Source: Miltoncostaea oceani (lineage in GTDB: Bacteria > Actinomycetota > Thermoleophilia > Miltoncostaeales > Miltoncostaeaceae). Taken from it: a stretch of DNA of 64,000 bases. The stretch spans positions 434,001 through 498,000 of the forward strand of contig NZ_CP064357.1 in the NCBI RefSeq assembly GCF_018141545.1, in the 5' to 3' direction. Within the stretch, counting starts at the first letter, position 1, and each line of letters opens with the position of its first letter. Made by a program: the position numbers and the translations under genes. This document shows positions 26,504 through 37,337 of the stretch, in pieces. The notes under the pieces were generated by a model that was not told the origin of the DNA, ran no database searches, and was given only the letters and a program-made list of their open reading frames with translations.

Positions 26504-27418
26504 ATGGGACGAGGACGACAGACTCCAGCACACGGACCGGCCGCGATCACCCACGGAGGTTCGGGCGAAGCGTCAGTCGCCTCCCTTCTCGCATCGTTGC
26601 GCGCGGAGGCAGTGAGGGTCCGCCGGGACGGCACTCCTGAGGCATGGGCCGGCGCCGGCGCGGCGCTCGACGCCGTCATGGCGAGCCCGAGTCCGGCGAA
26701 GGTGCTCGGCCGTCTCGCGCAGACGCCCGACCTCGAGACCCTCCTGCCGGACATCGCGATCCAGGTCGGGTTCGACCAGCGGTCCCCGTACCACCCCGAG
26801 GGCGACCTGTTCGTCCACACCCACGGCGTCCTCGAGCGCATCAGCGCGCTCACCGATGACCCGGATCTGCGCTGGGCGGCACTCCTCCACGACTCGGGTA
26901 AGCCCGAGTCCTTCTGGCTCGATGACAAGGGAGTCGGCCACTTCTACCAGTCGCGCACCTCGGGCACGGAGAACCATGAGGTCGTCTCCGCCCGGATCGC
27001 CCGGCGTGTCCTCGCCGCGTTCGCCATCGCCCCTGACCGCGCCCGGAGGATCGAGCGGATCGTCCGCAGTCACATGCGGCTCCGCTTCGAGACCGAGAAG
27101 GCGGCGCGCCGGTTCATCGACAAGGTCGGCCCGGATCTGGTCGAGCCCCTGCTCATCCACCGCCAAGCCGATCACGAGGGCGAAGGGTCCGCGGAGGACT
27201 CGATCGGGCGGATGCGTGCGCTGATCGCCAAGGCGTCGTCGCCAGCCCCCGCGGCCGCCAAGGGCGGACTCTCGGTCGACGGCGGAGCCCTGAAGGGCAT
27301 CGGGATCACCGGCCCTCGGATCGGCGAGGTGATCGCCACCCTGCGCTCCGAGGTCTCATCGGGCTCGCTCGTCAACGAGCGCGAGGCGCTGCTCACCCGA
27401 GCCCGGTCCCTCTCCTAG
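26504..27418 (+). CDS. HD-domain phosphohydrolase related to CCA-adding enzyme HD region
   Basis: 304 residues. The HD signature is LLHDSGKP (about 128-135), with His-Thr-His upstream (LFVHTHGVLERI) and NHEVVSARIARRVL and SHMRLRF downstream, supplying the metal-binding His/Asp set. The C-terminal part (KGIGITGPRIGEVIATL...VNEREALL) matches the tail of HD-type tRNA nucleotidyltransferases, but the N-terminal nucleotidyltransferase domain of that enzyme is absent. The likely activity is metal-dependent phosphodiesterase or phosphatase on a nucleotide or RNA end. Cytosolic. It converges with the UPF0182 gene across a terminator hairpin. Confidence 0.8.
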   Translation: MGRGRQTPAHGPAAITHGGSGEASVASLLASLRAEAVRVRRDGTPEAWAGAGAALDAVMASPSPAKVLGRLAQTPDLETLLPDIAIQVGFDQRSPYHPEGDLFVHTHGVLERISALTDDPDLRWAALLHDSGKPESFWLDDKGVGHFYQSRTSGTENHEVVSARIARRVLAAFAIAPDRARRIERIVRSHMRLRFETEKAARRFIDKVGPDLVEPLLIHRQADHEGEGSAEDSIGRMRALIAKASSPAPAAAKGGLSVDGGALKGIGITGPRIGEVIATLRSEVSSGSLVNEREALLTRARSLS

Positions 27419-27430
27419 GGAACGAGCTTC

Positions 27431-27466
27431 GGTGGGGGCGGGCCCGACATGGGCCTCTCCCCCACC
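27431..27466. terminator. Bidirectional terminator hairpin
   Basis: 8-bp stem (GGTGGGGG / CCCCCACC) with a loop that includes GGGCCC, between the ends of two converging genes. Confidence 0.5.
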
Positions 27467-27477
27467 GGCTCCGCAGC

Positions 27478-30465
27478 TCAGCCGGCCGGGGGCGCCCCGG
27501 TGCCGAAGGCGTCGGCGGCCGCCAGCAGTCGCTCGAACTCGCGTAGCTTCGCGCCCGCCCGCTCGTAGTCCCCGGCATCCCAGAGGCGCTGGTACTCGGC
27601 GTAGGCGGCCGATGCCCGGTTGACGATGTCCCGGAGGTCGCTCGGAAGCTCGGCCCCCTCAGGGGTCTCCCCGCCACCTGAGCGCAGCAGAGCCGCCTCG
27701 AGGGCCGACGCGAAGTCAGCCCCGTAGGCGATCCGGCCGTCGCCGAAGGAGACAACCACCTGCCAGAGGGTCGGCAGGCTGTCCGAGGAGGAGTCCAGGT
27801 AGAGCGGCTGGACGTAGAGCAGGCCCTTACCGACCGGCACCACGATCGTGTTGCCGCGGCGCACCTGGTCCTTTCGGACACCGATCTGCGCCGAGAGCTC
27901 GGGGTCGCGCCCGACGTTGGCGGTGAAGGTGTCCACCGAGTCGAGCGGCGCGGGCCCGTCGGAGGTGAAGCGCAGGACCGACAGGTCCCCGAAGTCCTCC
28001 GGCTCGTTACTGGCCGCGAGCCAGGCCGAGAAGCCGATGCCCCGACCCTTGGTAGCGGGCTTGAAGTAGCGGATCAGCGAGAACCGCTCGTTCTCCTCGC
28101 CCGTCAGCCGCGCGTAGGTGAAGCGGGCCGGGCTGGTCACACGCCGGCCCTCGGCGCCGGGGCCGGTGGTCTCGACCGTGGGCGCCCAGGCGTCGTCGTT
28201 GTTGAAGAAGCGGTCGACGTCCTCGATGTGGAAGCGCCCGAGGGCGGCGGCCTGATAGTCGAAGGCGTCCTCGCCGTAGCGCATGTGCGCGGCGATCTCC
28301 TCGGGCATCTTCTCCCGGGCGGTGAACAGCGAGGGGTAGACCTGCTGCCAGGTCCGGATGAGCGGGTCCTCCGTGTCGGTCACGTAGAGCTTGGTCTCGC
28401 CGCTGTAGGCGTTCATGACCGCGGTGACGGCCTGGCGCTGGTAGTTCACGCCCTCGAAGCGGGCCGAGTAGGGGTAGCGGTCGGTCGCGGTGTAGGCGTT
28501 CAGCATCACCCACACCTGCTTGTCGGCGACCACGAAGTAGGGGTCCTCGTCCAGCTTCAGGAAGGGGGCGAGCTCACCGACGCGCGAGCGGATGTCGCGC
28601 TTGACCAGAAGCTGCGAGTCCTCACCGCCGGTCTGCCCGAGCGCGTTCCAGAGGCGCCGGCCGCCGCCGATGTAGGGCAGGCCGCCGAGGGAGACCACCG
28701 CGGCGAGCTTGTGGTCGGAGACCGGGATGCCGGCGCCCTTCCAGGACCGCACCGGGGCGTTGGTGAACCCGTCGGGCTGGTCGGTGTTCACGACCGCCCA
28801 CGGAGACTCGTGGGCGCCGAAGTAGATCTCCTCGCGCGACAGGGGCTCTGGCAGGCCGGCGACCGGCAGGCCCGACACCACGAAGCGCGGGCGCCCGGCG
28901 GCGTCGATCTCGTTGACCGGCGCCATGACGACGCCCTTGCCGTGGGTGAAGGAGAAGTGGCGGCGCTGGAAGTCCTCGACCGCCTCGTAGTCGACCTCGC
29001 GGCCGAAGACGAACATGGTCGTCTTGGTGCCGTTGCGGTCGTAGCGGTCGAGGTCCGCGTCGTTGAAGGTGTAGTAGCGGTTCAGGGCCTGGAGGCGCCT
29101 GGCCGCGTTGATCGCCGGCTCGTAGTCGAGGAACCGGACCGAGGACAGGGCGGCCGGGGCGGTCTCGATCGACTGCCGGTTCACCCCGCCACGGGTGTAC
29201 TGCGCATCCACGTAGCGGATGTCGTTCAGCGCGGCCGCGGTCCGCGTGGCCCTGATCGTGTCCTGGATCTGATCGCGCTCCACCTGCAGAGGCGAGCCGC
29301 GCAGCACGACGCCGTCATAGAGCGCGGTGCCGATGGGAGCCAAGGCGGAGATCAGCACGCCGAAGATCGCAACGACGAATCCGACGGCCGCTCGGTGCCC
29401 GGCGACAGCCTCACCGGTCACCTTGTCGCGCAGCACGGATCGCACACAGACCAGGCCGATGGAACCGACGATCAGAAGACCGAGCCACCACCAGGAAGCG
29501 AACAGGCACAGGCACAGGCCGAAGACGACCCAGGCGATCGCACCGCCCCTCCAGAGGTTCACGGCGCCGAGGCCCCAGATCCGTCGCGACAAGGCGGGGA
29601 TGGCGATGGCGATGATCAGCAGTCCGAGGACGCCCATCGCCGGGGCCGCGACGGTCGCGGTGGGGATCCCGATCGCGAGGCCGGCGGCACCGGGGCCGGC
29701 GACGACCTCGCCCCCGCGCGCCATGCCGGTCCAGCGGCTGATCCACTCGCCGGCGGCGAGGAGGATCAACACGAGCCCGAGGTAGGCGAGGTTCACATCG
29801 AACGCCCGGCGGAAGGTCAGCTTGTCGTTCGGCCTCCACCCACGCTCATCGGCGAGCATCGCACTGCAGACCAGGTAGGCCAGGCCGAAAACCAGGTTCA
29901 CCGCGATCGCCAGGAGCACCAGCGTCGCGAATCCCCCCATGAGGGGTGCCTGGAAGATGAAGAAGCTGAGATCTCGTCCGAAGACCGGATCACTCGTGCC
30001 GAACGGGGCCGCGTTCCGGGCGGCCAACACCTCATCGCGCTTGGAGACGAAGCCGAAGCCGAGCACGAATGCGTTGACGGTGAAGGATACGAGCGCCAGC
30101 GAGAAGGCTCCCCGCCGAGACGCGCGGACTTCGACGGGCGCCGCCACGGAGCCCGGCTCGTCGTAGGACCGAGGCCTCGAGGAGGCGCCCAGATTCTCGA
30201 GCTCGGCTGCGCGCACCTTTCGGCCGAGCGCCAGGAACGGTGTGGCAAGGACCGCCGCGACCAGCATCCCGGCCACGACCAGCCAGATGCTCGTGCTCAG
30301 GCGCGTCTCGAAGGCGGCTCGCATGTCGACGCTCTCGAACAGCAGGCCGGTGATGGTGACGTCGGCCCAGACGCGCAGGGCGAAGTAGGCGAGGATCATC
30401 AGTGCCAGCGCGGCGGGGATCAGTGCAGCGGCCCAGGCCATCCACCGGTGTGAGTTGTGAGGCAT
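27478..30465 (-). CDS. UPF0182 (COG1615) large membrane protein
   Basis: 995 residues from ATG 30465, the usual length for the family. The N-terminal ~330 residues hold about seven hydrophobic transmembrane segments (for example AAALIPAALALMILAYFALRV and IWLVVAGMLVAAVLATPFLAL). A long extracytoplasmic domain follows (about 340-960), ending in an acidic helical tail (YAEYQRLWDAGDYERAGAKLREFERLL). This family is common in actinobacteria and cyanobacteria. Its molecular function is not established, so none is assigned. The gene runs divergently from ligA, with 170 bases of shared upstream region. Confidence 0.93.
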   Translation of the reverse strand: MPHNSHRWMAWAAALIPAALALMILAYFALRVWADVTITGLLFESVDMRAAFETRLSTSIWLVVAGMLVAAVLATPFLALGRKVRAAELENLGASSRPRSYDEPGSVAAPVEVRASRRGAFSLALVSFTVNAFVLGFGFVSKRDEVLAARNAAPFGTSDPVFGRDLSFFIFQAPLMGGFATLVLLAIAVNLVFGLAYLVCSAMLADERGWRPNDKLTFRRAFDVNLAYLGLVLILLAAGEWISRWTGMARGGEVVAGPGAAGLAIGIPTATVAAPAMGVLGLLIIAIAIPALSRRIWGLGAVNLWRGGAIAWVVFGLCLCLFASWWWLGLLIVGSIGLVCVRSVLRDKVTGEAVAGHRAAVGFVVAIFGVLISALAPIGTALYDGVVLRGSPLQVERDQIQDTIRATRTAAALNDIRYVDAQYTRGGVNRQSIETAPAALSSVRFLDYEPAINAARRLQALNRYYTFNDADLDRYDRNGTKTTMFVFGREVDYEAVEDFQRRHFSFTHGKGVVMAPVNEIDAAGRPRFVVSGLPVAGLPEPLSREEIYFGAHESPWAVVNTDQPDGFTNAPVRSWKGAGIPVSDHKLAAVVSLGGLPYIGGGRRLWNALGQTGGEDSQLLVKRDIRSRVGELAPFLKLDEDPYFVVADKQVWVMLNAYTATDRYPYSARFEGVNYQRQAVTAVMNAYSGETKLYVTDTEDPLIRTWQQVYPSLFTAREKMPEEIAAHMRYGEDAFDYQAAALGRFHIEDVDRFFNNDDAWAPTVETTGPGAEGRRVTSPARFTYARLTGEENERFSLIRYFKPATKGRGIGFSAWLAASNEPEDFGDLSVLRFTSDGPAPLDSVDTFTANVGRDPELSAQIGVRKDQVRRGNTIVVPVGKGLLYVQPLYLDSSSDSLPTLWQVVVSFGDGRIAYGADFASALEAALLRSGGGETPEGAELPSDLRDIVNRASAAYAEYQRLWDAGDYERAGAKLREFERLLAAADAFGTGAPPAG

Positions 30466-30590
30466 TTTTGTGAGGTGATCTCCTGTTCGGGACGTGGGTA
30501 CCGAAACTACGTCGGCGATCCACCCTCGCCGCACGGATCTCGCCGAGTACGCGGTGATCTCAGTGATGCGCCGACCCGCAGGCGTCGTAG

Positions 30591-32908
<2,318 letters not shown>

Positions 32909-32934
32909 GGGGGCGGGGCGAGAATCCCGCGCGG

Positions 32935-33573
32935 GTGAGTGCGCCCGAGCACACTCACCCGGTGAACTTCACTCAACCCCTTGGTGAGGACGGGCTGCCG
33001 GCATCCGGCGGACGTCGCACACCGCAGACAACTCCCACCTCCCGGCGCCCCGCCCCGCGCCAGGCCTCCCGTCAGCCCGCACCCGTCTCCGGAGTGCCAA
33101 CCCTCACACCGGAGGGAGTGGCCATGCGCCAGGCCCGGCTCGGCGAACTCGAGCTGGAGCTACGCGAGCTCAGCCAGCGCCTGAAGAGCGCCCGTGAGGG
33201 CGGCTCCTCCGCCGACGACGTGGAATGGGACGACGTCCGCGATCGCCAGGCCTCCGTGACCGCGGAGATCTCCCGGATCGAGCAGGAGCTGCGCGTCTGC
33301 CAGATCGTCGACCCTTCCAAGATGGCGACGGACCGGGTCGCCGTAGGGATGGCCGTGCGGCTGAAGGACCTGAACAACCCGGACGCGCCCCCGTCGGTCT
33401 ACGCGATGGTCGGGGACCGCGAGGGTGATCCGATGAGGAAGCGCCTCTCCCCCCAGAGCCCCCTCGGGGCGGCGCTGCTCGGAGCCGTCGTCGGGCAGGA
33501 GGTGGGGATCAACACCCCACGTGGCCCTCGCCGCTACCGGGTGCTGGCGATCGCACCCGCTCCGGTCGGCTAG
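32935..33573 (+). CDS. GreA/GreB-like transcription factor with altered coiled-coil tip
   Basis: 212 residues from GTG 32935; about 55 residues of Pro/Arg/Thr-rich, probably disordered N-terminus are followed by a GreA-like body: LTPEGVAMRQARLGELELEL, AREGGSSADDVEWDDVRDRQ, then the C-terminal domain (DPSKMATDRVAVGMAVRL...YRVLAIAP). In GreA the tip reads [20 protein letters not shown], where Asp41 and Glu44 reach the polymerase active site and promote transcript cleavage. Aligned without gaps, this protein has Ser at the Asp41 position and Asp at the Glu44 position. It probably binds the RNA polymerase secondary channel. Whether it cleaves RNA is open. Confidence 0.75.
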   Translation: MSAPEHTHPVNFTQPLGEDGLPASGGRRTPQTTPTSRRPAPRQASRQPAPVSGVPTLTPEGVAMRQARLGELELELRELSQRLKSAREGGSSADDVEWDDVRDRQASVTAEISRIEQELRVCQIVDPSKMATDRVAVGMAVRLKDLNNPDAPPSVYAMVGDREGDPMRKRLSPQSPLGAALLGAVVGQEVGINTPRGPRRYRVLAIAPAPVG

Positions 33574-33692
33574 ACCAGACCGGCGAGCAGGTCGGCGAGC
33601 TCGCCGACCAACCAGAGAGTCCCGACGGCCGCGGCGAGGCCGGCGAGGGCGCGGCTGATCTCCGCCGGTCCCGGGTGATGGAGAGACCCCAT
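33570..33692 (-). CDS. Possible 40-aa membrane microprotein
   Basis: ATG overlaps the stop of the upstream small membrane protein gene (TGATG), and the frame encodes MGSLHHPGPAEIS then a hydrophobic stretch ending ELADLLAGLV. Good third-position GC supports coding. However, it contains a perfect 20-bp palindrome (33590-33609), so the signal could be a terminator of the GreA-like gene read on the other strand. Moderate confidence only. Confidence 0.4.
   Translation of the reverse strand: MGSLHHPGPAEISRALAGLAAAVGTLWLVGELADLLAGLV
33590..33609. terminator. 20-bp perfect palindrome, possible terminator
   Basis: GGTCGGCGAGCTCGCCGACC is perfectly palindromic and lies 17 bases after the stop of the GreA-like gene. 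It could fold as its terminator or be part of the small ORF on the other strand. Confidence 0.45.
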
Positions 33693-33880
33693 CAGAGCGA
33701 CCCGGCGACCAGGAGCGCGCCGATCGCGAGGCAGGTTGCAAGTGCCAGCATCCGCTCACGCCGCGTCGATATCAGCCCGCCGCCGGACGACTCGGTCTCA
33801 TCGCCCGGGGGCTGGAAGGAGACCAGCGCGCACAGGACGATCACGATCCCGGCGTAGACGATCAGCTGGACGACGTTCAT
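33692..33880 (-). CDS. Small two-pass membrane protein
   Basis: 62 residues from ATG 33880. Two hydrophobic helices (MNVVQLIVYAGIVIVLCALVSF, and MLALATCLAIGALLVAGSL) flank a polar loop with Glu-Ser-Ser-Gly and Arg-Arg-Glu-Arg. No family recognised. The longer frame to 33922 has no supporting start signal. Its stop overlaps the start of the 40-aa ORF downstream. Confidence 0.55.
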   Translation of the reverse strand: MNVVQLIVYAGIVIVLCALVSFQPPGDETESSGGGLISTRRERMLALATCLAIGALLVAGSL

Positions 33881-33980
33881 CGCATCCGATGCTAGGACAT
33901 CGGCGCCTGCACCTGAGTCCACTTCGTCATCGAGCGAAGTTTCCAGCAGCGGTCACAGACGCCAGGGCACCCTCGACGGG

Positions 33981-35312
33981 ATGCGGTTGGAGGCGCTACC
34001 CGGATACCACCGGGCACTGACATTCGGCGGTGACGCGCGCCCGGGGAGCGCCCTCCTGTTCGGCGACAACCTGCGCTCCCTCGAGGCCCTGGAGCGCCAG
34101 GCCGCGGCCCAGGGTGTCCCGGCCCCGCTCTCCGCCTGCTACACGGACCCCCCGTACAACACCGGCGAGCAGTGGGAGCTGCCGAGCGGCGTGGTCGCCT
34201 ATGACGACTCGTGGACCGATGATGCGGAGTTCTATGCGTTCCTGCGTCCCCGCCTCGCCGCCGTCCACCGGCTGCTGTCTCCGAGCGCGAGCGTCTACGT
34301 GCACATCGACGTGCGGATCAGCCCCTACATCCGGGTGATGCTCGACGAGATCTTCGGTGGGGGCTGCTTCCGCAACCAGATCACCCGTATCAAGTGCAAC
34401 CCGAAGAACTTCTCCCGGCGCGCCTACGGGAGCGTGACCGACGTCATCTGCTTCTACTCGCGGACGCCGGCCGCCCCAGGGCCGGATCCCATGTACTGGG
34501 GGGACGCACGCGCGGCGTGGTCGCCGGGCGAGCTCGATCGTCTCTACCCCAAGACCGATGCCGATGGCCGGCGATACGCGACGACGCCCCTCCACGCCAA
34601 GGGCCGGACTCTCAATGGACCGACCGGGGAGGCCTGGCGTGGCCTGATGCCGCCTGAGGGCAAGCACTGGCGCCGGCCGCCGGCGGACCTGGAGGAGCTC
34701 GACCAGGCCGGCCGGATCGAATGGTCATCCACCGGTAACCCGCGGGAGATCATCTACGCCGACGAGAGCGCCGGGCGCCGTCTCCAGGATCTCTGGACCT
34801 TCAAGGACCCCGGTGTCAAGCGCAGTCGCTACCCGACCCAGAAGCCGCTCGAGATGCTCGAGATGCTCGTCCGCCAGTCCTCGCCCGAGGGCGGCCTGGT
34901 GCTCGACCCGTTCGCGGGCTCCGGTTCAACACTCGTTGCCGCCGAGCGCAACGGGCGGGCGTGGATCGGCTGCGACCAGGGCCATCCCTCCCTGGCGGCC
35001 AGCCTCGGCGCTCTGGCCTCCGACGAACGTGCCGCCTTCTCGCTCTGGCTCCCCGACACCGAGATGCTCGCCGGCCCGGCGCCCTTCGATGTCCGCGTCG
35101 AGGACGGGATGCTCATCCTTCCCGCAGGGGCGGATGAATCCCTGACACTGGTGGCCGGCGTCGACCTCTCCACGAGTCGCGCGGACGCGCTCCATCGTCA
35201 CGGTGGGCACTGGCATCTGACGGCGGATCAGTCCGCGCCGGCGCGGGTCCTGCTCGTTCGTGAGGATGGGGTTCGCACTATCGCGTCGGTAACACCCAGA
35301 ACCTCCAGCTAG
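33981..35312 (+). CDS. Beta-class DNA methyltransferase of a type II R-M system
   Basis: 443 residues from ATG 33981. Catalytic motif IV TDPPYNTG (about 56-63) precedes SAM motif I DPFAGSGSTL (about 309-318), the beta-class order used by many type II and type III Mod methylases. RSRYPTQKP and LQDLWTF in between are typical of this group. The middle of the protein (about 120-275) should hold target recognition. The next gene in the same direction encodes a probable PD-(D/E)XK nuclease, so this is likely the protecting enzyme of a restriction-modification pair. Modified base (N6-A or N4-C) cannot be decided from the sequence. Confidence 0.9.
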   Translation: MRLEALPGYHRALTFGGDARPGSALLFGDNLRSLEALERQAAAQGVPAPLSACYTDPPYNTGEQWELPSGVVAYDDSWTDDAEFYAFLRPRLAAVHRLLSPSASVYVHIDVRISPYIRVMLDEIFGGGCFRNQITRIKCNPKNFSRRAYGSVTDVICFYSRTPAAPGPDPMYWGDARAAWSPGELDRLYPKTDADGRRYATTPLHAKGRTLNGPTGEAWRGLMPPEGKHWRRPPADLEELDQAGRIEWSSTGNPREIIYADESAGRRLQDLWTFKDPGVKRSRYPTQKPLEMLEMLVRQSSPEGGLVLDPFAGSGSTLVAAERNGRAWIGCDQGHPSLAASLGALASDERAAFSLWLPDTEMLAGPAPFDVRVEDGMLILPAGADESLTLVAGVDLSTSRADALHRHGGHWHLTADQSAPARVLLVREDGVRTIASVTPRTSS

Positions 35313-35386
35313 ACTATCGTTCAGACACGGTTTCCGCCTGACGAGTAACGCGCGGGACGTATCAGCCCCCCGCATCATCGGATGCG

Positions 35387-36295
35387 ATGGCACGGGGACG
35401 AGGCACAGGGACGATCCAGACGCCGGCGGTGCGCGCGTCGGCCCGTCAGCGTCCCACACGGATTTCGAACCCGTGGACGCGGCGCTCGATCGAAAGAGCC
35501 ACAGCTCCTGGCTACCTCGATGCGCTGAGTGAGATCTACCCGCTCTCTGACGACGCTGGCGACCGGGAGATCCCGGACGACGTCTGGGCAAAGGTCGTGG
35601 AGGCGAGCAGCCAGGACGACGCGACCTTCTTCCGGGCACTGACAGGCTCGAGGATCCCCCGCTGGCCTGGGCGGGACAACCGCTTCATCGCGATGTTCGC
35701 GGCCAACCACGACCTGATCCTCCTAAACCCGGGCGCCCTCTCGGATGCGATGCGCGACGTGCGCGCAATGGACCTCGAGGAGCTGCGTATCGCTGCCACT
35801 GCCCCGATCAGCGCCTCCCGTCAGAATGGTCCCTACTTTCGCTCCTGGCTCGCCCAGCAGATCCCCACCGCGTCGGATATCGCGACCTTCGAGGGTTCGC
35901 GCCACCCGGTGGTCGGGCTGAATCGCGGCGATGAACGCCTCAACAGGTATGCGAGCGAGAAGCTCGGCTACCGAGGCGACAAGGGCCTCGACGCGATCGT
36001 CCGCGTCGGTGACACATTCCTCATCGTCGAAGCCAAGTTCATCACTGCCTCCGGCGGCAATCAGACCCTCCAGGCGGCGGATGCCCTGTCCGTCGGGAAG
36101 ATCCACGACGTCGGCAGGAAGGTCTATGGCGCCGCCGTCATGGATGGCTTCTGCCTCCTCGAGAACGGTCAGCGTGCCCATCAGATGATCCGGCGCTCAC
36201 GGGGGCCTGTTCTGAGCGCCCTCCTGTTCACCGACTTCCTCGAGCACCTCGCCGCTGGGGGATCACCCCGCAGTCTTCCTGCGCCGCCGCCCTAG
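35387..36295 (+). CDS. Type II restriction endonuclease (PD-(D/E)XK, Tsp45I-like)
   Basis: 302 residues, starting 75 bases after the methyltransferase gene. The catalytic core is KGLDAIVRVGDTFLIVEAKF: Asp202, Glu215 and Lys217 form the Asp-x(12)-Glu-Ala-Lys signature, followed by ITASGGNQTLQ. This arrangement, with Gly-Gly-x-Gln after the Lys, resembles the Tsp45I family of restriction enzymes. Target site unknown. It cleaves unmodified DNA. Its stop overlaps the 3' end of the convergent gene by 4 bases. Confidence 0.75.
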   Translation: MARGRGTGTIQTPAVRASARQRPTRISNPWTRRSIERATAPGYLDALSEIYPLSDDAGDREIPDDVWAKVVEASSQDDATFFRALTGSRIPRWPGRDNRFIAMFAANHDLILLNPGALSDAMRDVRAMDLEELRIAATAPISASRQNGPYFRSWLAQQIPTASDIATFEGSRHPVVGLNRGDERLNRYASEKLGYRGDKGLDAIVRVGDTFLIVEAKFITASGGNQTLQAADALSVGKIHDVGRKVYGAAVMDGFCLLENGQRAHQMIRRSRGPVLSALLFTDFLEHLAAGGSPRSLPAPPP

Positions 36296-36927
36296 CAGTC
36301 AAGGTGCCCGGGCAGAAGCGCCCTGCCTGCCGACCCCATCGCGGCATCCTCAGGACCCTGCGAGCTCGCCAGCAGCATGGCGCTGAAAGCGATCTCCCGC
36401 GCTTGGCGGACCTCGCGGGGAGTCTCAGGCCTCCAGGCCTCACGCCGCAAAGCCTCTGTCGTCGCCTCGTGGCTGAGGTGCCGGGCACGATGTCTGATCT
36501 GCTCATAGTCGACGTCCGGCGCCGAGTAGGTGGAGAGCAGCGCCAGGTACTCGGTGGCGAGTCTCTTGATGTCGATCGGCGTATTGACAGGATCGAGCAC
36601 CGGGGGGCTCACCTCGGTGATCGAGGCGATCTGTGCCGGGCTGAGTGGGCCACCGGTTCCGGCCGGATCGGACTGACACCAGAGCGCCAGGCAGAGGGCG
36701 CTCGCTCGGCTGAGTCTGAGGATGGGATCCTCGTCCTCGCTCACATCGGCCGCACTCATCGGGGTCCAGGTGGACAGAAGTCGGCACATACGAGCGAGCC
36801 GCAACGTGGTGTCCGTCGCGGGCACCCGCTCGTGGAGCTGGATGAGGCCGCGCTCGATCAGCGTGTCGAGGTTCTCGCGGACCCCGCGGGCCATCGTCGC
36901 GAGCGGGTCATCGGTGGTGCCATCCAC
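36292..36927 (-). CDS. All-helical protein of unknown function beside the R-M genes
   Basis: 211 residues if started at GTG 36927; ATG 36894 is an alternative, and neither has a clear Shine-Dalgarno. It is mostly helical with many Leu/Ala/Arg (RENLDTLIERGLIQLHERV, LRLARMCRLLSTW, RASALCLALWCQSD). No membrane segment or motif is recognised. Convergent with the nuclease gene and sharing 4 bases with it, so it may or may not belong to the R-M locus. Confidence 0.6.
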   Translation of the reverse strand: MDGTTDDPLATMARGVRENLDTLIERGLIQLHERVPATDTTLRLARMCRLLSTWTPMSAADVSEDEDPILRLSRASALCLALWCQSDPAGTGGPLSPAQIASITEVSPPVLDPVNTPIDIKRLATEYLALLSTYSAPDVDYEQIRHRARHLSHEATTEALRREAWRPETPREVRQAREIAFSAMLLASSQGPEDAAMGSAGRALLPGHLDC

Positions 36928-37337
36928 CGGCCGAACATAGCAGGCGAGGGGGCGACGCCGGTTCGATGTCCGCTGCGGGCACGCAGGGCTGCTGATATCA
37001 GTGGGCCGGGGGGCACGACCACGAGCCAAGTCACAGTCCTAAGGTCAGGGAACGACTGACATCGTGCTGGTTCACCTAGACGTCTGGCCAGATTCCCCGT
37101 AGCCATCGGTTGCGTTCCTGTCCGAATCGTCCGTAACGCAAGTGAATCTGGCGAATCTTTTCTGCTCGGGCCGGGAAGCGGCAGTCGCAAGGGACGCTGT
37201 TGGGTTCTGCAAGTGGTCGTTTTTGCGACCTTTCGGAGAAGCGGCGGAGGTTGTACCCGGTACCGCACAAGTTTCGCGCGGTCCACTCCCCTCGCCTCTA
37301 CGGTGAGACCACCAGCCCGACGTACCGAAGGCATCCA
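36928..37337. other. Divergent non-coding spacer with long hairpin
   Basis: 410 bases between the divergent helical-protein and CHAP genes, visibly less GC-rich than its flanks. It holds the two-tier inverted repeat at 37087-37152 and a small hairpin around 37213-37230 (GGTCG / CGACC). It probably contains promoters for both neighbours; none could be placed with confidence. Confidence 0.45.
37087..37152. promoter_or_regulatory. Two-tier inverted repeat in divergent spacer
   Basis: A 9-bp outer stem (GCCAGATTC 37087-37095 / GAATCTGGC 37144-37152) encloses a 7-bp inner stem (TTGCGTT 37110-37116 / AACGCAA 37135-37141) with an 18-nt loop. It could be an RNA element or a long operator pair. No known family fits. 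Confidence 0.4.

Noticed and set aside
28228-30453. 741-aa open frame antisense to the UPF0182 gene
   Set aside because: Shadow of a long GC-rich gene; composition is typical of antisense frames and no domain is seen.
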